Below are positions 1 to 8,068 of a stretch of DNA of 25,767 nucleotides, one piece after another. Below the pieces are notes generated by a model that worked only from the letters and a program-made list of their open reading frames with translations, was not told where the DNA came from and did no database searches. The stretch covers positions 1 to 25,767 of the forward strand of contig DAONVO010000024.1 of assembly GCA_035412805.1 (NCBI GenBank). The letters run 5' to 3'. The DNA is from DTU018 sp029550685 (GTDB lineage: Bacteria; Bacillota; Syntrophomonadia; Syntrophomonadales; Syntrophomonadaceae). Made by a program: the position numbers and the translations under genes. Every line of letters starts with the position of its first letter. The stretch's first letter is position 1.

Positions 1-40
1 TTCTTTCAGCCCATCGGCTCAGCAAACATGCTGGTCAAAC

Positions 41-113
41 GATCGCCGCGTCGCTACGCTCCTCGCAACATTAGCCGTGAACGATAGTGAACATCGGTAG
101 TGCCGGAACGGCC
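41..113. repeat. Dispersed palindromic repeat, left-edge copy
   Basis: Non-coding sequence made of modules seen elsewhere in the window. Positions 41-68, read on the minus strand, give the core TTGCGAGGAGCGTAGCGACG, also found near 11521-11540 and, in the same orientation as here, at 18121-18142. Positions 77-113 match 25714-25750 at the other end of the window in inverted orientation (33 of 37 by eye). No credible gene lies here: the short open frames have no ribosome site and run through repeats. The element may continue beyond the window edge. Confidence 0.7.
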
Positions 114-139
114 GATGACAGAACCGAAAGTCATTTTAT

Positions 140-240
140 GTGTTATTGCGAGGCACGAAGTGCCGTGGCAATCTCGAACTTCCAAACTGTTAATAGGCTT
201 TTTCGACAGTCTGATTGCGAGCCCCTGACGGGGCTCGCAA
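140..240. repeat. Dispersed palindromic repeat with GTGTTATTGC end
   Basis: The block starts at 140 with GTGTTATTGCGAGG and contains a GGCAC-GAA-GTGCC hairpin at 152-164, followed by GTGGCAATCTCG. It ends with a perfect 9-bp stem, GCGAGCCCC/GGGGCTCGC, at 217-225/230-238 with loop TGAC. The same hairpin recurs at 552-573. The GTGTYATTGC end and GGCAATCTCG segment recur in the purN-purH repeat. This pattern is typical of short non-autonomous repeats in intergenic DNA; no transposase is visible. Confidence 0.7.
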
Positions 241-292
241 CTATCACCTGTGGTATAGACCACGATGGACCAAAACATCGGGTACGGCTTGA

Positions 293-499
293 GCAGGGGT
301 ATTAGCCGGGCGAGTGACTACGACGAGCCGTTGCAACCCACGGCGAAACTGAGGGCTGCGAAGCGGAGCGAGAAACAGGATGTTTCGAGCAGCGAGTACT
401 GAGTGCATGGATGTCGAATTACGAGCGATCCGCTTCGCACCGAAGTAAGCCGATGTGTTGCAGGCGAGGAGTCCCGGAACGAGCCGGCTAATCCCCTGC
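293..499. other. Nested palindromic element of about 207 bp, possible structured RNA
   Basis: An outer imperfect inverted repeat, GCAGGGGTATTAGCCGG at 293-309, faces its complement at 484-499 with one base inserted. Inside are a GCCGT/ACGGC hairpin at about 328-345, a perfect 11-bp stem TGCGAAGCGGA/TCCGCTTCGCA at 357-367/429-439, and within that a GAAACA-GGA-TGTTTC hairpin at 372-386. Further out, CGGCTT near 285-290 can face AAGCCG at 520-525. No credible reading frame covers it. It could encode a structured RNA or be a transposon-derived (MITE-like) palindrome; the sequence alone does not decide. Confidence 0.5.
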
Positions 500-551
500 A
501 TCCAGTCTAACACCCTGCCAAGCCGTGGTTGGTTTAGTCGGCACAGAGATT

Positions 552-573
552 GCGAGCCCCTGACGGGGCTCGC
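552..573. repeat. Perfect 9-bp hairpin downstream of hisIE
   Basis: GCGAGCCCC, loop TGAC, GGGGCTCGC; a second copy of the hairpin at 217-238. It lies 24 bases beyond the hisIE stop. On the minus strand it is followed by AATCTCTG rather than a T-run, so it is not a canonical rho-independent terminator. It could still stabilise the 3' end of the his message. It probably belongs to the dispersed repeat family. Confidence 0.6.
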
Positions 574-596
574 AATGACTCGTAAGTTCTTCCTTT

Positions 597-1241
597 TTAC
601 CTGCGGGAGCGTAGCTCTCCGAATATATCAGTTATATCAACACCCTTTTCCACCAGAAGCACTAACAGGTGATAAATTAAATCGGATGCTTCATAGATTA
701 GTTCCGAATTGTCCGGGTTTTTCGCAGCAATTATTACTTCAGCGGTTTCCTCTCCTACTTTTTTCAAGATTTTATCAAGGCCTTTATCAAATAAATATGT
801 GGTATAGGAACCCTTCGGTCTATCCTTCTGGCGCTGTCGTATCACATCCATCAGTTCCAGCAGAATGGCCGGACCTTCTTTCGCCTGGTAAACACAGCTG
901 GCATCAAAACGCGCCGGTTCCAGCTCCTGTCCCTCCAGGCTGCGGTAAAAGCAAGAATAATGCCCGGTATGGCAAGCTGCCCCGGTTTGTTCTACCAGTA
1001 CCAGCAAAGTATCCTGATCACAGTCATAACGAATTTCTTTGACGGTTTGGATATTACCCGAGGTTTCACCTTTCATCCACAGACTCTGCCGGCTGCGTGA
1101 ATAAAACCAGGTGCGTCCGGTAGCTATTGTCCGGTCCAAGGCTTCCTGGTTCATATAAGCCATCATTAAAACCTGGCCGGAACCGGCATCCTGAATTATA
1201 GCTGGAATTAGTCCGTGAGCATCAAATTTTAAATCTTTCAT
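597..1241 (-). CDS. hisIE: Bifunctional phosphoribosyl-AMP cyclohydrolase / phosphoribosyl-ATP pyrophosphatase
   Basis: HisIE catalyses steps 2 and 3 of histidine synthesis: hydrolysis of PR-ATP to PR-AMP, then opening of the adenine ring, in the cytosol. The N-terminal HisI domain (about 1-120) shows MAYMNQEAL, WFYSRSRQSLW, KGETSGN, the metal-binding DCDQD at 73-77 and the zinc cysteines C74, C90 and C97 (ACHTGHYSC). The HisE domain (about 125-214) carries GEETAE at 163-168 and EASDLIYH. 214 aa is normal for the fused form. The ATG overlaps the hisF stop by 4 bases (ATGA), implying translational coupling. It is the last gene of the cluster. Confidence 0.96.
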   Translation of the reverse strand: MKDLKFDAHGLIPAIIQDAGSGQVLMMAYMNQEALDRTIATGRTWFYSRSRQSLWMKGETSGNIQTVKEIRYDCDQDTLLVLVEQTGAACHTGHYSCFYRSLEGQELEPARFDASCVYQAKEGPAILLELMDVIRQRQKDRPKGSYTTYLFDKGLDKILKKVGEETAEVIIAAKNPDNSELIYEASDLIYHLLVLLVEKGVDITDIFGELRSRR

Positions 1242-1993
1242 AAACGCACTGAAACTCCTTTTTCCCGCAAGTATTCTTTGGCCTCTTTAATCGAGTATTC
1301 CCGGTAATGGAAAATGGAAGCGCATAATACCGCATCAGCCTGGCCGATGGTAACTGCCTCGTATAGGTGGTCAAGATTACCGGCTCCTCCCGAGGCTATC
1401 ACCGGGATACCTACCTCTTGGCTGATTAAAGCAGTGAGCTCCAGGTCATACCCATCTTTAGTTCCATCCTTATCCATGCTGGTCAGCAGGATTTCCCCTG
1501 CACCGCGGCGTTCCGCTTCCTTAGCCCATTCCAGGGCATCCTTGCCAGTGGGAATCCGGCCGCCGTTAATATAAACCTGATAAGACTCTCCATCCCGGCG
1601 GGCATCAATAGCCACCACAATACACTGGCTGCCGAACTTGCGGGCCCCCTCCGTGATCAAAGCGGCATCTTTAATGGCCGCAGAATTGATGGATACCTTG
1701 TCAGCTCCGGCTGCCAGGAGGCTGCGTATATCGTCAATAGTACTGATCCCTCCTCCGACGGCCAGGGGTATAAACACCTGTTCCGCCGTACGGCGCACCA
1801 CATCCACCATGGTTTTACGGCCTTCATGGGAGGCACTTATATCCAAAAATACTAATTCATCCGCACCTTCCATATCATAAAAGGAAGCCAGCTCCACTGG
1901 ATCACCAGCGTCCCTTAAGTTTACAAAGTTAATACCTTTGACCACCCGCCCGTTATGTACATCCAGGCAGGGTATAATTCGCTTCGTCAACAT
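1238..1993 (-). CDS. hisF: Imidazole glycerol phosphate synthase, cyclase subunit
   Basis: HisF uses ammonia from HisH to turn PRFAR into imidazole glycerol phosphate plus AICAR. It is a cytosolic (beta/alpha)8 barrel of 251 aa, the usual length. The two catalytic aspartates are visible: D11 in IIPCLDV and D130 in VVAIDARRDG. The phosphate-binding segments VGGGI (about 79-83) and ASGGAGN are also present. The AICAR it releases is the substrate of PurH, encoded in the same cluster. A GAGG ribosome site precedes the ATG; the gap from hisA is 18 bases. Confidence 0.97.
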   Translation of the reverse strand: MLTKRIIPCLDVHNGRVVKGINFVNLRDAGDPVELASFYDMEGADELVFLDISASHEGRKTMVDVVRRTAEQVFIPLAVGGGISTIDDIRSLLAAGADKVSINSAAIKDAALITEGARKFGSQCIVVAIDARRDGESYQVYINGGRIPTGKDALEWAKEAERRGAGEILLTSMDKDGTKDGYDLELTALISQEVGIPVIASGGAGNLDHLYEAVTIGQADAVLCASIFHYREYSIKEAKEYLREKGVSVRL

Positions 1994-2011
1994 ATTTCCA
2001 ACCTCATCTTT

Positions 2012-2740
2012 TCATTTTATAGCTGCCGCCAGGGCTTGAGCTAGGGTTATTCTGCCTTCATACAGGGCCTTGCCGATAATTGCCCCCACCACACCGTCGG
2101 CTTCCATAGCCTTTAAGGAACTGATATGCTCCACGGCTGAAATTCCACCTGAGGCTATAATAGATAATCCGGTATTGATAGCCACCTGCCGGGTGGCCTC
2201 CAGATTAGGTCCGGCTAAAAGTCCATCCCGGGAAACATCGGTATATACAGCGGTTTTAATCCCAAGCTCTTTCATCTGCTTTCCTAAATCAACAGCGGTT
2301 AGCTCCGCCGTTTCTACCCATCCCTGAACAGCTACTTTTCCATCCCGGGCATCAAGACCTAATATGATGCGTTCATTGCCGAATTCATCCAATAGCTGTT
2401 TAATAAAATCGGGGCCCTCCACCGCCCGGGTTCCGATTATTACCCGGCTGGCTCCAGCCTGCAGCATTTGTTCTACATCGCTGACCTTGCGCAGTCCCCC
2501 ACCTACCTGAAACGGTATGGTCACTGCATCGGCTATGGCTTCAATGGCTTTCAAATTAGCGGGCTTGCCCGAAAAGGCTCCATCCAAGTCTACAATATGC
2601 AACCAGCGGGCTCCCTGCTGCTGAAAACGCTGCGCCACATCAGCTGGAGTACTGGAATAGACCGTTTGGTTGGTTAATTTGCCCTGCACCAGCCTTACAC
2701 ACTGGCCATCCTTAAGATCTATGGCTGGATAAATAGTCAT
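2012..2740 (-). CDS. hisA: ProFAR isomerase (1-(5-phosphoribosyl)-5-[(phosphoribosylamino)methylideneamino]imidazole-4-carboxamide isomerase)
   Basis: HisA performs the Amadori rearrangement of ProFAR to PRFAR. It is a (beta/alpha)8 barrel of 242 aa, a homologue of its neighbour HisF. The catalytic pair is D8 in YPAIDLKDG and D168 in VYTDVSRDG; phosphate-binding GGG (about 80-82) and ASGG are in place. Its ATG overlaps the hisH stop (ATGA), with GGGGAG eight bases upstream. It lies between its two functional partners HisH and HisF, the standard order. Confidence 0.97.
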   Translation of the reverse strand: MTIYPAIDLKDGQCVRLVQGKLTNQTVYSSTPADVAQRFQQQGARWLHIVDLDGAFSGKPANLKAIEAIADAVTIPFQVGGGLRKVSDVEQMLQAGASRVIIGTRAVEGPDFIKQLLDEFGNERIILGLDARDGKVAVQGWVETAELTAVDLGKQMKELGIKTAVYTDVSRDGLLAGPNLEATRQVAINTGLSIIASGGISAVEHISSLKAMEADGVVGAIIGKALYEGRITLAQALAAAIK

Positions 2741-3348
2741 ACTTTCAGCTCCCCAAAATTGCGAAGTACCCTAAGCCCCACCTGGCTGGACTTTTCCGGG
2801 TGGAACTGGGTTCCAAAGATGTTGCCCTTTTCTACGGCACAGGTAAACTCTATTCCATAATCAGAACTGGCCGCTTTAACCTGCGGGTCCTCCGGCTCAG
2901 TATAAAAAGAATGTACAAAATAAGCGTAGCTGCCGGAAGGGATATTATTGAATAATCTACTGTTATCGGTCACCCTGATCCTATTCCAGCCCATGTGGGG
3001 AACCTTATAGGAACTGGGCAGCTGAAAACGGCGGACCTTTCCGGGTATCAAGTTCAATCCCTGATGTAATCCTGCTTCTTCACTGGTGGAAAATAGCATC
3101 TGCATGCCCAAACATATACCTAACAGTGGGATTCCCTTCTGGACTGCTTCATATATAACCTGTGTCAATCCCAGTTTTTGCAAACTGTCCATTCCGTCAG
3201 CAAAGGCCCCTACTCCCGGCAAAACTATTCTGGTAGCCTTAAGAATCTGCTCAGGCTTACTTGTTATCAAACTGGGGAAACCTACTTTGCGAAAGGCATT
3301 TTGGACACTGGCCAAATTTCCTACTCCATAATCAATTATGACAATCAA
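2737..3348 (-). CDS. hisH: Imidazole glycerol phosphate synthase, glutaminase subunit
   Basis: HisH hydrolyses glutamine and channels ammonia into HisF. It is a class I glutamine amidotransferase of 203 aa with the full triad: nucleophile C79 in LLGICLGMQ, and H183 and E185 in QFHPEKS. The oxyanion-loop region LPGVGAF (about 43-49) is present. The chosen start is a TTG, giving MIVIIDYGVGN, the normal HisH N-terminus; AAGGA lies six bases upstream and a GGGAGG slightly further. The gap from hisB is 24 bases. Confidence 0.96.
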   Translation of the reverse strand: MIVIIDYGVGNLASVQNAFRKVGFPSLITSKPEQILKATRIVLPGVGAFADGMDSLQKLGLTQVIYEAVQKGIPLLGICLGMQMLFSTSEEAGLHQGLNLIPGKVRRFQLPSSYKVPHMGWNRIRVTDNSRLFNNIPSGSYAYFVHSFYTEPEDPQVKAASSDYGIEFTCAVEKGNIFGTQFHPEKSSQVGLRVLRNFGELKV

Positions 3349-3372
3349 GTGAATTCCTTACCTCCCTGCTAT

Positions 3373-3969
3373 TTACAGGCTGCCCTTAGATGACCAGACT
3401 CCTTCCACCCTTGGCTCTATGGCTATGGCTTCCCTGAAGGCCCGGGCAAAGGCCTTAAATATAGCCTCCACTATATGGTGAGAATTTCTCCCGCGAATTA
3501 CATCTATATGCAAATTCATGCCAGCGGATACTACCAACGCATAAAAGAATTCCTGCACGTTTTCAGAGGATAATCCGCCTATTTTTTCCTTAGGCAGGTC
3601 GGCATTAAAAACCAGATAGGGCCGGCCTGACAAATCAATGACTGCTCTGACCAAGGCTTCGTCCATAGGTACTGTGGCTTCACCATAGCGCTTTATGCCG
3701 CGTTTCTCCCCCAGAGCCTGTTTAATTCCCTGCCCCAGGCAGATCCCTATGTCCTCCACACTGTGGTGATCATCAACTTCAATATCACCCCGGGCTGCGA
3801 TTTTCAAATCGCACAAGCTGTGTACGGCAAACAGGGTAAGCATATGACTAAAAAAGGGAATTTCTGTGTCAATCTGATGACGACCAGTGCCATCCAGTCC
3901 GATCTGGAGCAGTATCTCCGTCTCTGAGGTTTTCCTCTGGATATCCGCACTTCTGATCTCCTCACCCAT
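3373..3969 (-). CDS. hisB: Imidazoleglycerol-phosphate dehydratase
   Basis: HisB dehydrates imidazole glycerol phosphate to imidazole acetol phosphate using a di-manganese site. With the start at 3969 the protein is 198 aa, the usual length of the monofunctional enzyme. Metal-binding motifs are FFSHM (40-44), DDHHSVEDIG (66-75) and RNSHHIVEAIFKA (161-173). No phosphatase domain is fused. I prefer the ATG at 3969 to one 36 bases upstream: an AAAGGAGAAGG ribosome site sits directly before it, and it overlaps the hisD stop by 8 bases. The longer version would add 12 non-conserved residues. Confidence 0.95.
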   Translation of the reverse strand: MGEEIRSADIQRKTSETEILLQIGLDGTGRHQIDTEIPFFSHMLTLFAVHSLCDLKIAARGDIEVDDHHSVEDIGICLGQGIKQALGEKRGIKRYGEATVPMDEALVRAVIDLSGRPYLVFNADLPKEKIGGLSSENVQEFFYALVVSAGMNLHIDVIRGRNSHHIVEAIFKAFARAFREAIAIEPRVEGVWSSKGSL

Positions 3970-5257
3970 TAGCCTTCTCCTTTCGCACTTTAATAGAATT
4001 GGCATGAGCAGTTAATCCTTCTACTGTCGCCAATTTAATAATCTCATCCGCACTTTCCAGAAGTCCTGCTTTAGAATAGCAGATTATACTGGAGGCTTTG
4101 CGGAAGGTATCCACCGTTACCGGGGAGTAAAAACGTGCTGTACCACCAGTAGGCAGAATGTGATTGGGGCCGGCAAAGTAGTCCCCTACCGGTTCGGGAG
4201 TATAAGCCCCCATAAAAATGGCGCCGGCATTTTCAATAAGGTGCAGGATTTCAAAAGGTTTTTCCACCAGCAGTTCCAAATGCTCAGGGGCGACCAAGTT
4301 GGCTACCTGACAGCTTTGCCTCAGATCCTCGGTTAGAATCACCGCCCCTTGCTCAGCCAATGCTTTTTCAATGATATCCCGGCGCGACAGGGCAGCAGCC
4401 TGGTGCTGCAGCTCAGCTTCCACCTGTTCCACCAGGCTTTCCTGGTGGGTTACTAGAATACTGCGGGCCAGCACATCATGCTCGGCTTGAGACATCAAAT
4501 CAGCGGCTATGTAGGCTGGATCAGCACTGGCATCAGCAATGATGAGAATTTCACTGGGCCCGGCTAACATATCTATATTTACGTCCCCATAGACCATTTT
4601 CTTGGCCAGGGTTACATAGATGTTGCCTGGCCCGCTGATCAAATCAACTTTAGGAACACTCTCCGTGCCCCAGGCCAGAGCAAATACCGCCTGGGCTCCC
4701 CCCATTTTGTAGATTTCCTCCAGTCCCAGTTCAGCTGCTGCCACAAGGGTATAAGGATTAAGGGTACCGTCTTTAGCCGGAGGACTTACCATGGCTATTT
4801 CCTTAACCCCGGCCACCTGCGCAGGAATGGCATTCATCAGGACTGAGGAGGGATAAGCGGCCGTTCCCCCGGGAACATATATGCCCACCCTCTCCAGAGG
4901 CCGGAAAACCTGGCCCAGGATGTTGCCCCGCTCATCAGGCTCCATCCAGGAGTTGCGCAATTGCCGCAGGTGAAATTCGTAGATATTATCTATGGCATGG
5001 CGCAGAGCATCCAGATATTCATCATCCACCAAATCATAAGCTTTATCAATTTCTTCATCAGTTACGAGAAAAGTACTGTGATCTATCGGGGCACCATCAA
5101 ATTTACGAGTCAGTTCAAACAGGGCCCGGTCACCCCGCTCCTTAACATCAGCGGCGATGCTGGCCACCCGTTCTTGGAACTGCTGCAGGTCTGCATAATG
5201 GCTACTAAGGAATTGTTCCATTTCGGGACCGGTAGCATTAATCCTTCTTAATTTCAT
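3962..5257 (-). CDS. hisD: Histidinol dehydrogenase
   Basis: HisD carries out the last two steps, the four-electron, NAD-dependent oxidation of L-histidinol to histidine. The 431 aa length is standard. The zinc ligands expected for the family are present: Q257 and H260 in SQAEHD, D359 in PVGDY and H418 in LTAHAN. The catalytic E325-H326 lie in VAPEHLEL. The glycine-rich YVPGGTAAYPSS segment is at 128-138. The ATG overlaps the hisG stop by 4 bases, suggesting coupling. Confidence 0.97.
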   Translation of the reverse strand: MKLRRINATGPEMEQFLSSHYADLQQFQERVASIAADVKERGDRALFELTRKFDGAPIDHSTFLVTDEEIDKAYDLVDDEYLDALRHAIDNIYEFHLRQLRNSWMEPDERGNILGQVFRPLERVGIYVPGGTAAYPSSVLMNAIPAQVAGVKEIAMVSPPAKDGTLNPYTLVAAAELGLEEIYKMGGAQAVFALAWGTESVPKVDLISGPGNIYVTLAKKMVYGDVNIDMLAGPSEILIIADASADPAYIAADLMSQAEHDVLARSILVTHQESLVEQVEAELQHQAAALSRRDIIEKALAEQGAVILTEDLRQSCQVANLVAPEHLELLVEKPFEILHLIENAGAIFMGAYTPEPVGDYFAGPNHILPTGGTARFYSPVTVDTFRKASSIICYSKAGLLESADEIIKLATVEGLTAHANSIKVRKEKANG

Positions 5258-5910
5258 GATATCATCCCACTTTTCACAGTATTTTGCATTAATTCCACCA
5301 AAGGCTGAATCTGCTTATGCTTGGTGCGATAGCTAACCCGGTTGCAGATCAGACGGGTGGTGGATTCCATAATATTAAACAGTTCCACCAGGTTGTTTTC
5401 CCGCAAGGTCCGGCCTGTTGATACAATATCTACGATTATATCGGACAGGCCCATTATAGGGGCCAACTCAATGTTGCCATGGAGTTTTATTATCTCTACC
5501 TGCAGCCCCTGACTGCGGAAAAAGCGCTCGGCCACCATGGGAAATTTGGTAGCTGCCCGTGTATAATTCATCCCCTTCAGGGGGGTTCCCTGCAGCTTCT
5601 GAGGACCTGCTACCACAAAACGGCAGTAGCCATATCCGAGATCAGCCAGTTCAAAGACGTCCCGGGACTGTTCCTCGATCACATCCTTGCCCACTATTCC
5701 CAGGTCAGCGGCGCCCTGTTCCACATAGGTAGGCACATCAGTGGGCCGGCACATTATATATTTCACTGCTGGTTCGGTAAACGTAAACACCATATTACGG
5801 CTGTCTTCATCCACTCCCTCAACGGGCAGACCTACCAGGGAAAACATTTTAATAGTTGGTTTCAGTAGATTGCCTTTTGATAGAGCAATAGTCAAGGTAT
5901 CACTGGCCAC
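5254..5910 (-). CDS. hisG: ATP phosphoribosyltransferase, short catalytic subunit
   Basis: HisG commits PRPP and ATP to histidine synthesis. At 218 aa it is the short form, which lacks the C-terminal regulatory domain and needs HisZ, encoded just upstream. The PRPP-binding loop DIVSTGRTL is at 161-169; GIVGKDV and ELAPIMGLSD are also typical. The start is GTG at 5910, nine bases after GGAGG. It begins 11 bases inside the hisZ coding end, so the two subunits are translationally linked. It competes for PRPP with PurF of the same cluster. Confidence 0.96.
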   Translation of the reverse strand: MASDTLTIALSKGNLLKPTIKMFSLVGLPVEGVDEDSRNMVFTFTEPAVKYIMCRPTDVPTYVEQGAADLGIVGKDVIEEQSRDVFELADLGYGYCRFVVAGPQKLQGTPLKGMNYTRAATKFPMVAERFFRSQGLQVEIIKLHGNIELAPIMGLSDIIVDIVSTGRTLRENNLVELFNIMESTTRLICNRVSYRTKHKQIQPLVELMQNTVKSGMIS

Positions 5911-7084
5911 ACTGATTCACCTCCGGCTCCTCTTCCAGGTAAATGAGATGATATTCGCTGCGCCCCTGCAGTTTGCGCTGCAGCTGATCCTTGCTGCAGC
6001 CTTCCACATCCATTTCTACAATACAGCCTTGCTGGCGCAGCCGGTCAGCTTCCGCCACCACAGTGGCAAAATTGGCTCCTCCCACCAGAAAACGGCGGGG
6101 CAATCCCTGCTGCTGTTCAACCACCAGGGCTAACCGGTCTAAGCCCAGTGCAAATCCGGTAGCCGGACGGTCCAAGCCAAAATGGCCCATAAGATTGTCA
6201 TAGCGCCCGCCACCCAGCAGTCCATATCCTAAATCCGGAGAGTAACCTTCGAAGACTACTCCGGTGTAGTAATCCAGACCACGTAAAACTCCTAGATCCA
6301 GCACAATATGTTCCATGACACCACAGACTTTCAATGCCTCATATACCTTTTCCAGTTCCCGTATGGCTTCACTTGCCTGGCGGTTATGTTCGGCATAGGG
6401 TATCCGGTTTAATACTTCCAAGCCCCCGTGCAGTACCGGCATCAGAGCTATACTTTCCTTAATATCATCATTAATGTCCAATCTTTCCAAGGTACGCGCC
6501 AGTTCCACCAGATCTTTTCTCTCTACCAGGTGGCGAATCTGATTCTGATCCTCTTCGTTGAGCCCGCTATCCCGGAGCAGGCTATTAAATATGGCAATCT
6601 GGTTGAGGCTTATCTTAAAATCGCTTAAGCCCATCTCCCGCATAGTCTTGGCAGCAATGGTTATTACTTCAGCATCGGCCCAAGCCCCTGATGCCCCCAG
6701 CAATTCAATCCCCAATTGCCAGAACTCACGATACTGAGCCCGTTGAGGTTGTACATGGCGGAACACATTGCACATATAATACAATCTTTGCGGAAAATCC
6801 TGATCCTGCATATGGGTGGCGGCCAAACGGGCTATAGATACTGTCATCTCCGGGCGCAGGCAGAGTATGCCTCCCTCCCGGTCCATAAAGAGAAACAAAT
6901 CCTTGCGGATATCTCCCCCGGTACCGGCCTCCACCACCTCCAGAAATTCAAAGGTAGGGGTCACCACTTCCCGGTATCCGTAACTGGTAAAAAGACGGGC
7001 TGCCTTATGCTGCATATCTCTGTGCACAGCTACTTCCTCGGGCAGAAGGTCGCGCAGTCCTTTAGGTATTTCCCGGTTTTTCAT
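5900..7084 (-). CDS. hisZ: ATP phosphoribosyltransferase regulatory subunit (HisRS-like)
   Basis: HisZ is a catalytically inactive paralogue of histidyl-tRNA synthetase that assembles with short HisG and confers histidine feedback inhibition. The 394 aa match the family. Class II synthetase-like pieces are visible: GLRDLLPEE near the N-terminus, the motif 2 region YREFWQLGIELLG and GGGRYDNL followed by GFALGLDRL. There is no long C-terminal anticodon-binding domain as in true HisRS, and the adjacent short hisG supports HisZ over hisS. A GAGGAG site precedes the ATG, which lies one base after the yerC stop. Confidence 0.94.
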   Translation of the reverse strand: MKNREIPKGLRDLLPEEVAVHRDMQHKAARLFTSYGYREVVTPTFEFLEVVEAGTGGDIRKDLFLFMDREGGILCLRPEMTVSIARLAATHMQDQDFPQRLYYMCNVFRHVQPQRAQYREFWQLGIELLGASGAWADAEVITIAAKTMREMGLSDFKISLNQIAIFNSLLRDSGLNEEDQNQIRHLVERKDLVELARTLERLDINDDIKESIALMPVLHGGLEVLNRIPYAEHNRQASEAIRELEKVYEALKVCGVMEHIVLDLGVLRGLDYYTGVVFEGYSPDLGYGLLGGGRYDNLMGHFGLDRPATGFALGLDRLALVVEQQQGLPRRFLVGGANFATVVAEADRLRQQGCIVEMDVEGCSKDQLQRKLQGRSEYHLIYLEEEPEVNQCGQ

Positions 7085-7085
7085 G

Positions 7086-7385
7086 TCATTTCTCCTCTTC
7101 TAATCGCTGCAAAACTCTCTGGTAGCCGTCTGCTCCATAATGCAAACAGCGCTTGACCCGGCTGATGGTAGCGGTACTGGCTCCGGTGCTGGCAGCGATA
7201 GTGTTATAGGTCACATCTTGGGATAGCATACGTGCGACCTGCAGGCGTTGTGCCAAAGCCTTGATTTCACTTATAGTACACAAGTCGTCCAGCAGCCGGT
7301 AGGCATCATCCTGGTTTTCCAGGCAAAGCAGGGCCTCTACCAGATAGTCAGTATTTTCGTCCTTCCAATGGGGTGCAAAGCTCAT
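7086..7385 (-). CDS. yerC: YerC/YecD-type TrpR-family DNA-binding protein, possible histidine regulator
   Basis: A 99-aa all-helical protein related to the Trp repressor. The C-terminal half shows a helix-turn-helix: TYNTIAASTGASTATISRVK at 59-78, preceded by the SEIKALAQRLQVARML helix typical of the YerC/YecD family. The ATG at 7385 follows GGGGAGGAAAGATA; an upstream in-frame ATG would add 13 atypical residues and has no comparable site. It lies one base before hisZ. Family members have been proposed as histidine-pathway repressors (sometimes called HisR), so control of the his genes is a reasonable inference. The ligand cannot be read from the sequence. Confidence 0.88.
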   Translation of the reverse strand: MSFAPHWKDENTDYLVEALLCLENQDDAYRLLDDLCTISEIKALAQRLQVARMLSQDVTYNTIAASTGASTATISRVKRCLHYGADGYQRVLQRLEEEK

Positions 7386-7404
7386 TATCTTTCCTCCCCT
7401 CTTG

Positions 7405-8067
7405 TTACAGCAGTTTGTAATCATTTATGAGCAACTCGAACTCACAGCCCAGGTGCTGGGCAGCGCGCCGGCTCATAAGCATTTTGGTCAGAAAGATTTC
7501 AAAATACTCCATCACCGAGCAAACACTGGTATCGATGGTGATGCTCAAAGTTATTTTCTTTTGTTGAGCATCTACATGAAGACTGGAATGGGTAACCGCG
7601 TAATTAACCCGGTCCCGGGCAGTAAAAGCAGCGAAGTCTTGTTTACGAACCCGGGAACGATGTACATCAGATTTATCCGCTAAAATTAGAGCTGCAGCTA
7701 CATTGTTTACACAATGCCCACCCGCTTGCTCTTCATGATTGCCAATAGCTCCCATAATGGTAGCAATATCCTCTGGATCCATATCTAAATCCAACAATAT
7801 CTTAAAAGCTATCAAAGCTCCGGACATCCCATGTCCATAGCGATTAACCAGGTTGCCTATGTCATGCAAAAAACCAGCGATCGCACCTAGTTCAGCTTCT
7901 TTTTCCGAGTAACCAAGGGTGGTCAGTATGTTCCGGCACAGCTCAGAGGTTAGTTCTGCATGTTCGATATTATGTTGTATTGCCCCTATATTGCCTATAA
8001 AGTTGTTGCCCATTTTCATATACTGCTGCACCAGTTCACTGGCTTTTACCTGCGCAAGTGTAACCAT
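7405..8067 (-). CDS. HD-domain protein, putative metal-dependent phosphohydrolase
   Basis: 220 aa, probably cytosolic. The HD-superfamily metal ligands are complete: H36 (QHNIEHAE), H68-D69 (GFLHDIGN), H79 (RYGHG), H111 (GNHEE) and D131 (ILADKSD). Activity as a phosphohydrolase or phosphodiesterase is therefore likely, but the substrate is unknown. Residues 165-220 form a separate tail (ITLSITID, then a helix) not part of the HD core. It starts one base after the upstream gene and 19 bases before yerC, so it is co-transcribed between purine and histidine genes. A nucleotide-type substrate is suggested only by location. Confidence 0.85.
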   Translation of the reverse strand: MVTLAQVKASELVQQYMKMGNNFIGNIGAIQHNIEHAELTSELCRNILTTLGYSEKEAELGAIAGFLHDIGNLVNRYGHGMSGALIAFKILLDLDMDPEDIATIMGAIGNHEEQAGGHCVNNVAAALILADKSDVHRSRVRKQDFAAFTARDRVNYAVTHSSLHVDAQQKKITLSITIDTSVCSVMEYFEIFLTKMLMSRRAAQHLGCEFELLINDYKLL

Positions 8068-8068
8068 C

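Noticed and set aside
552..573. Terminator of the his operon
   Set aside because: Perfect hairpin but no T-run on the minus strand, and the same hairpin occurs at 217-238 as part of a dispersed repeat.
1..592. CRISPR array
   Set aside because: The repeats are palindromic modules of different lengths and irregular spacing, without uniform direct repeats and spacers, and no cas genes are present.
455..1042. 195-aa open frame on the plus strand
   Set aside because: Antisense to hisIE and running out of the repeat region, with no ribosome site; the hisIE frame is clearly the real one.
5900..7084. Histidyl-tRNA synthetase (hisS)
   Set aside because: The fold is shared, but the adjacent short HisG and lack of a full anticodon-binding domain fit HisZ.
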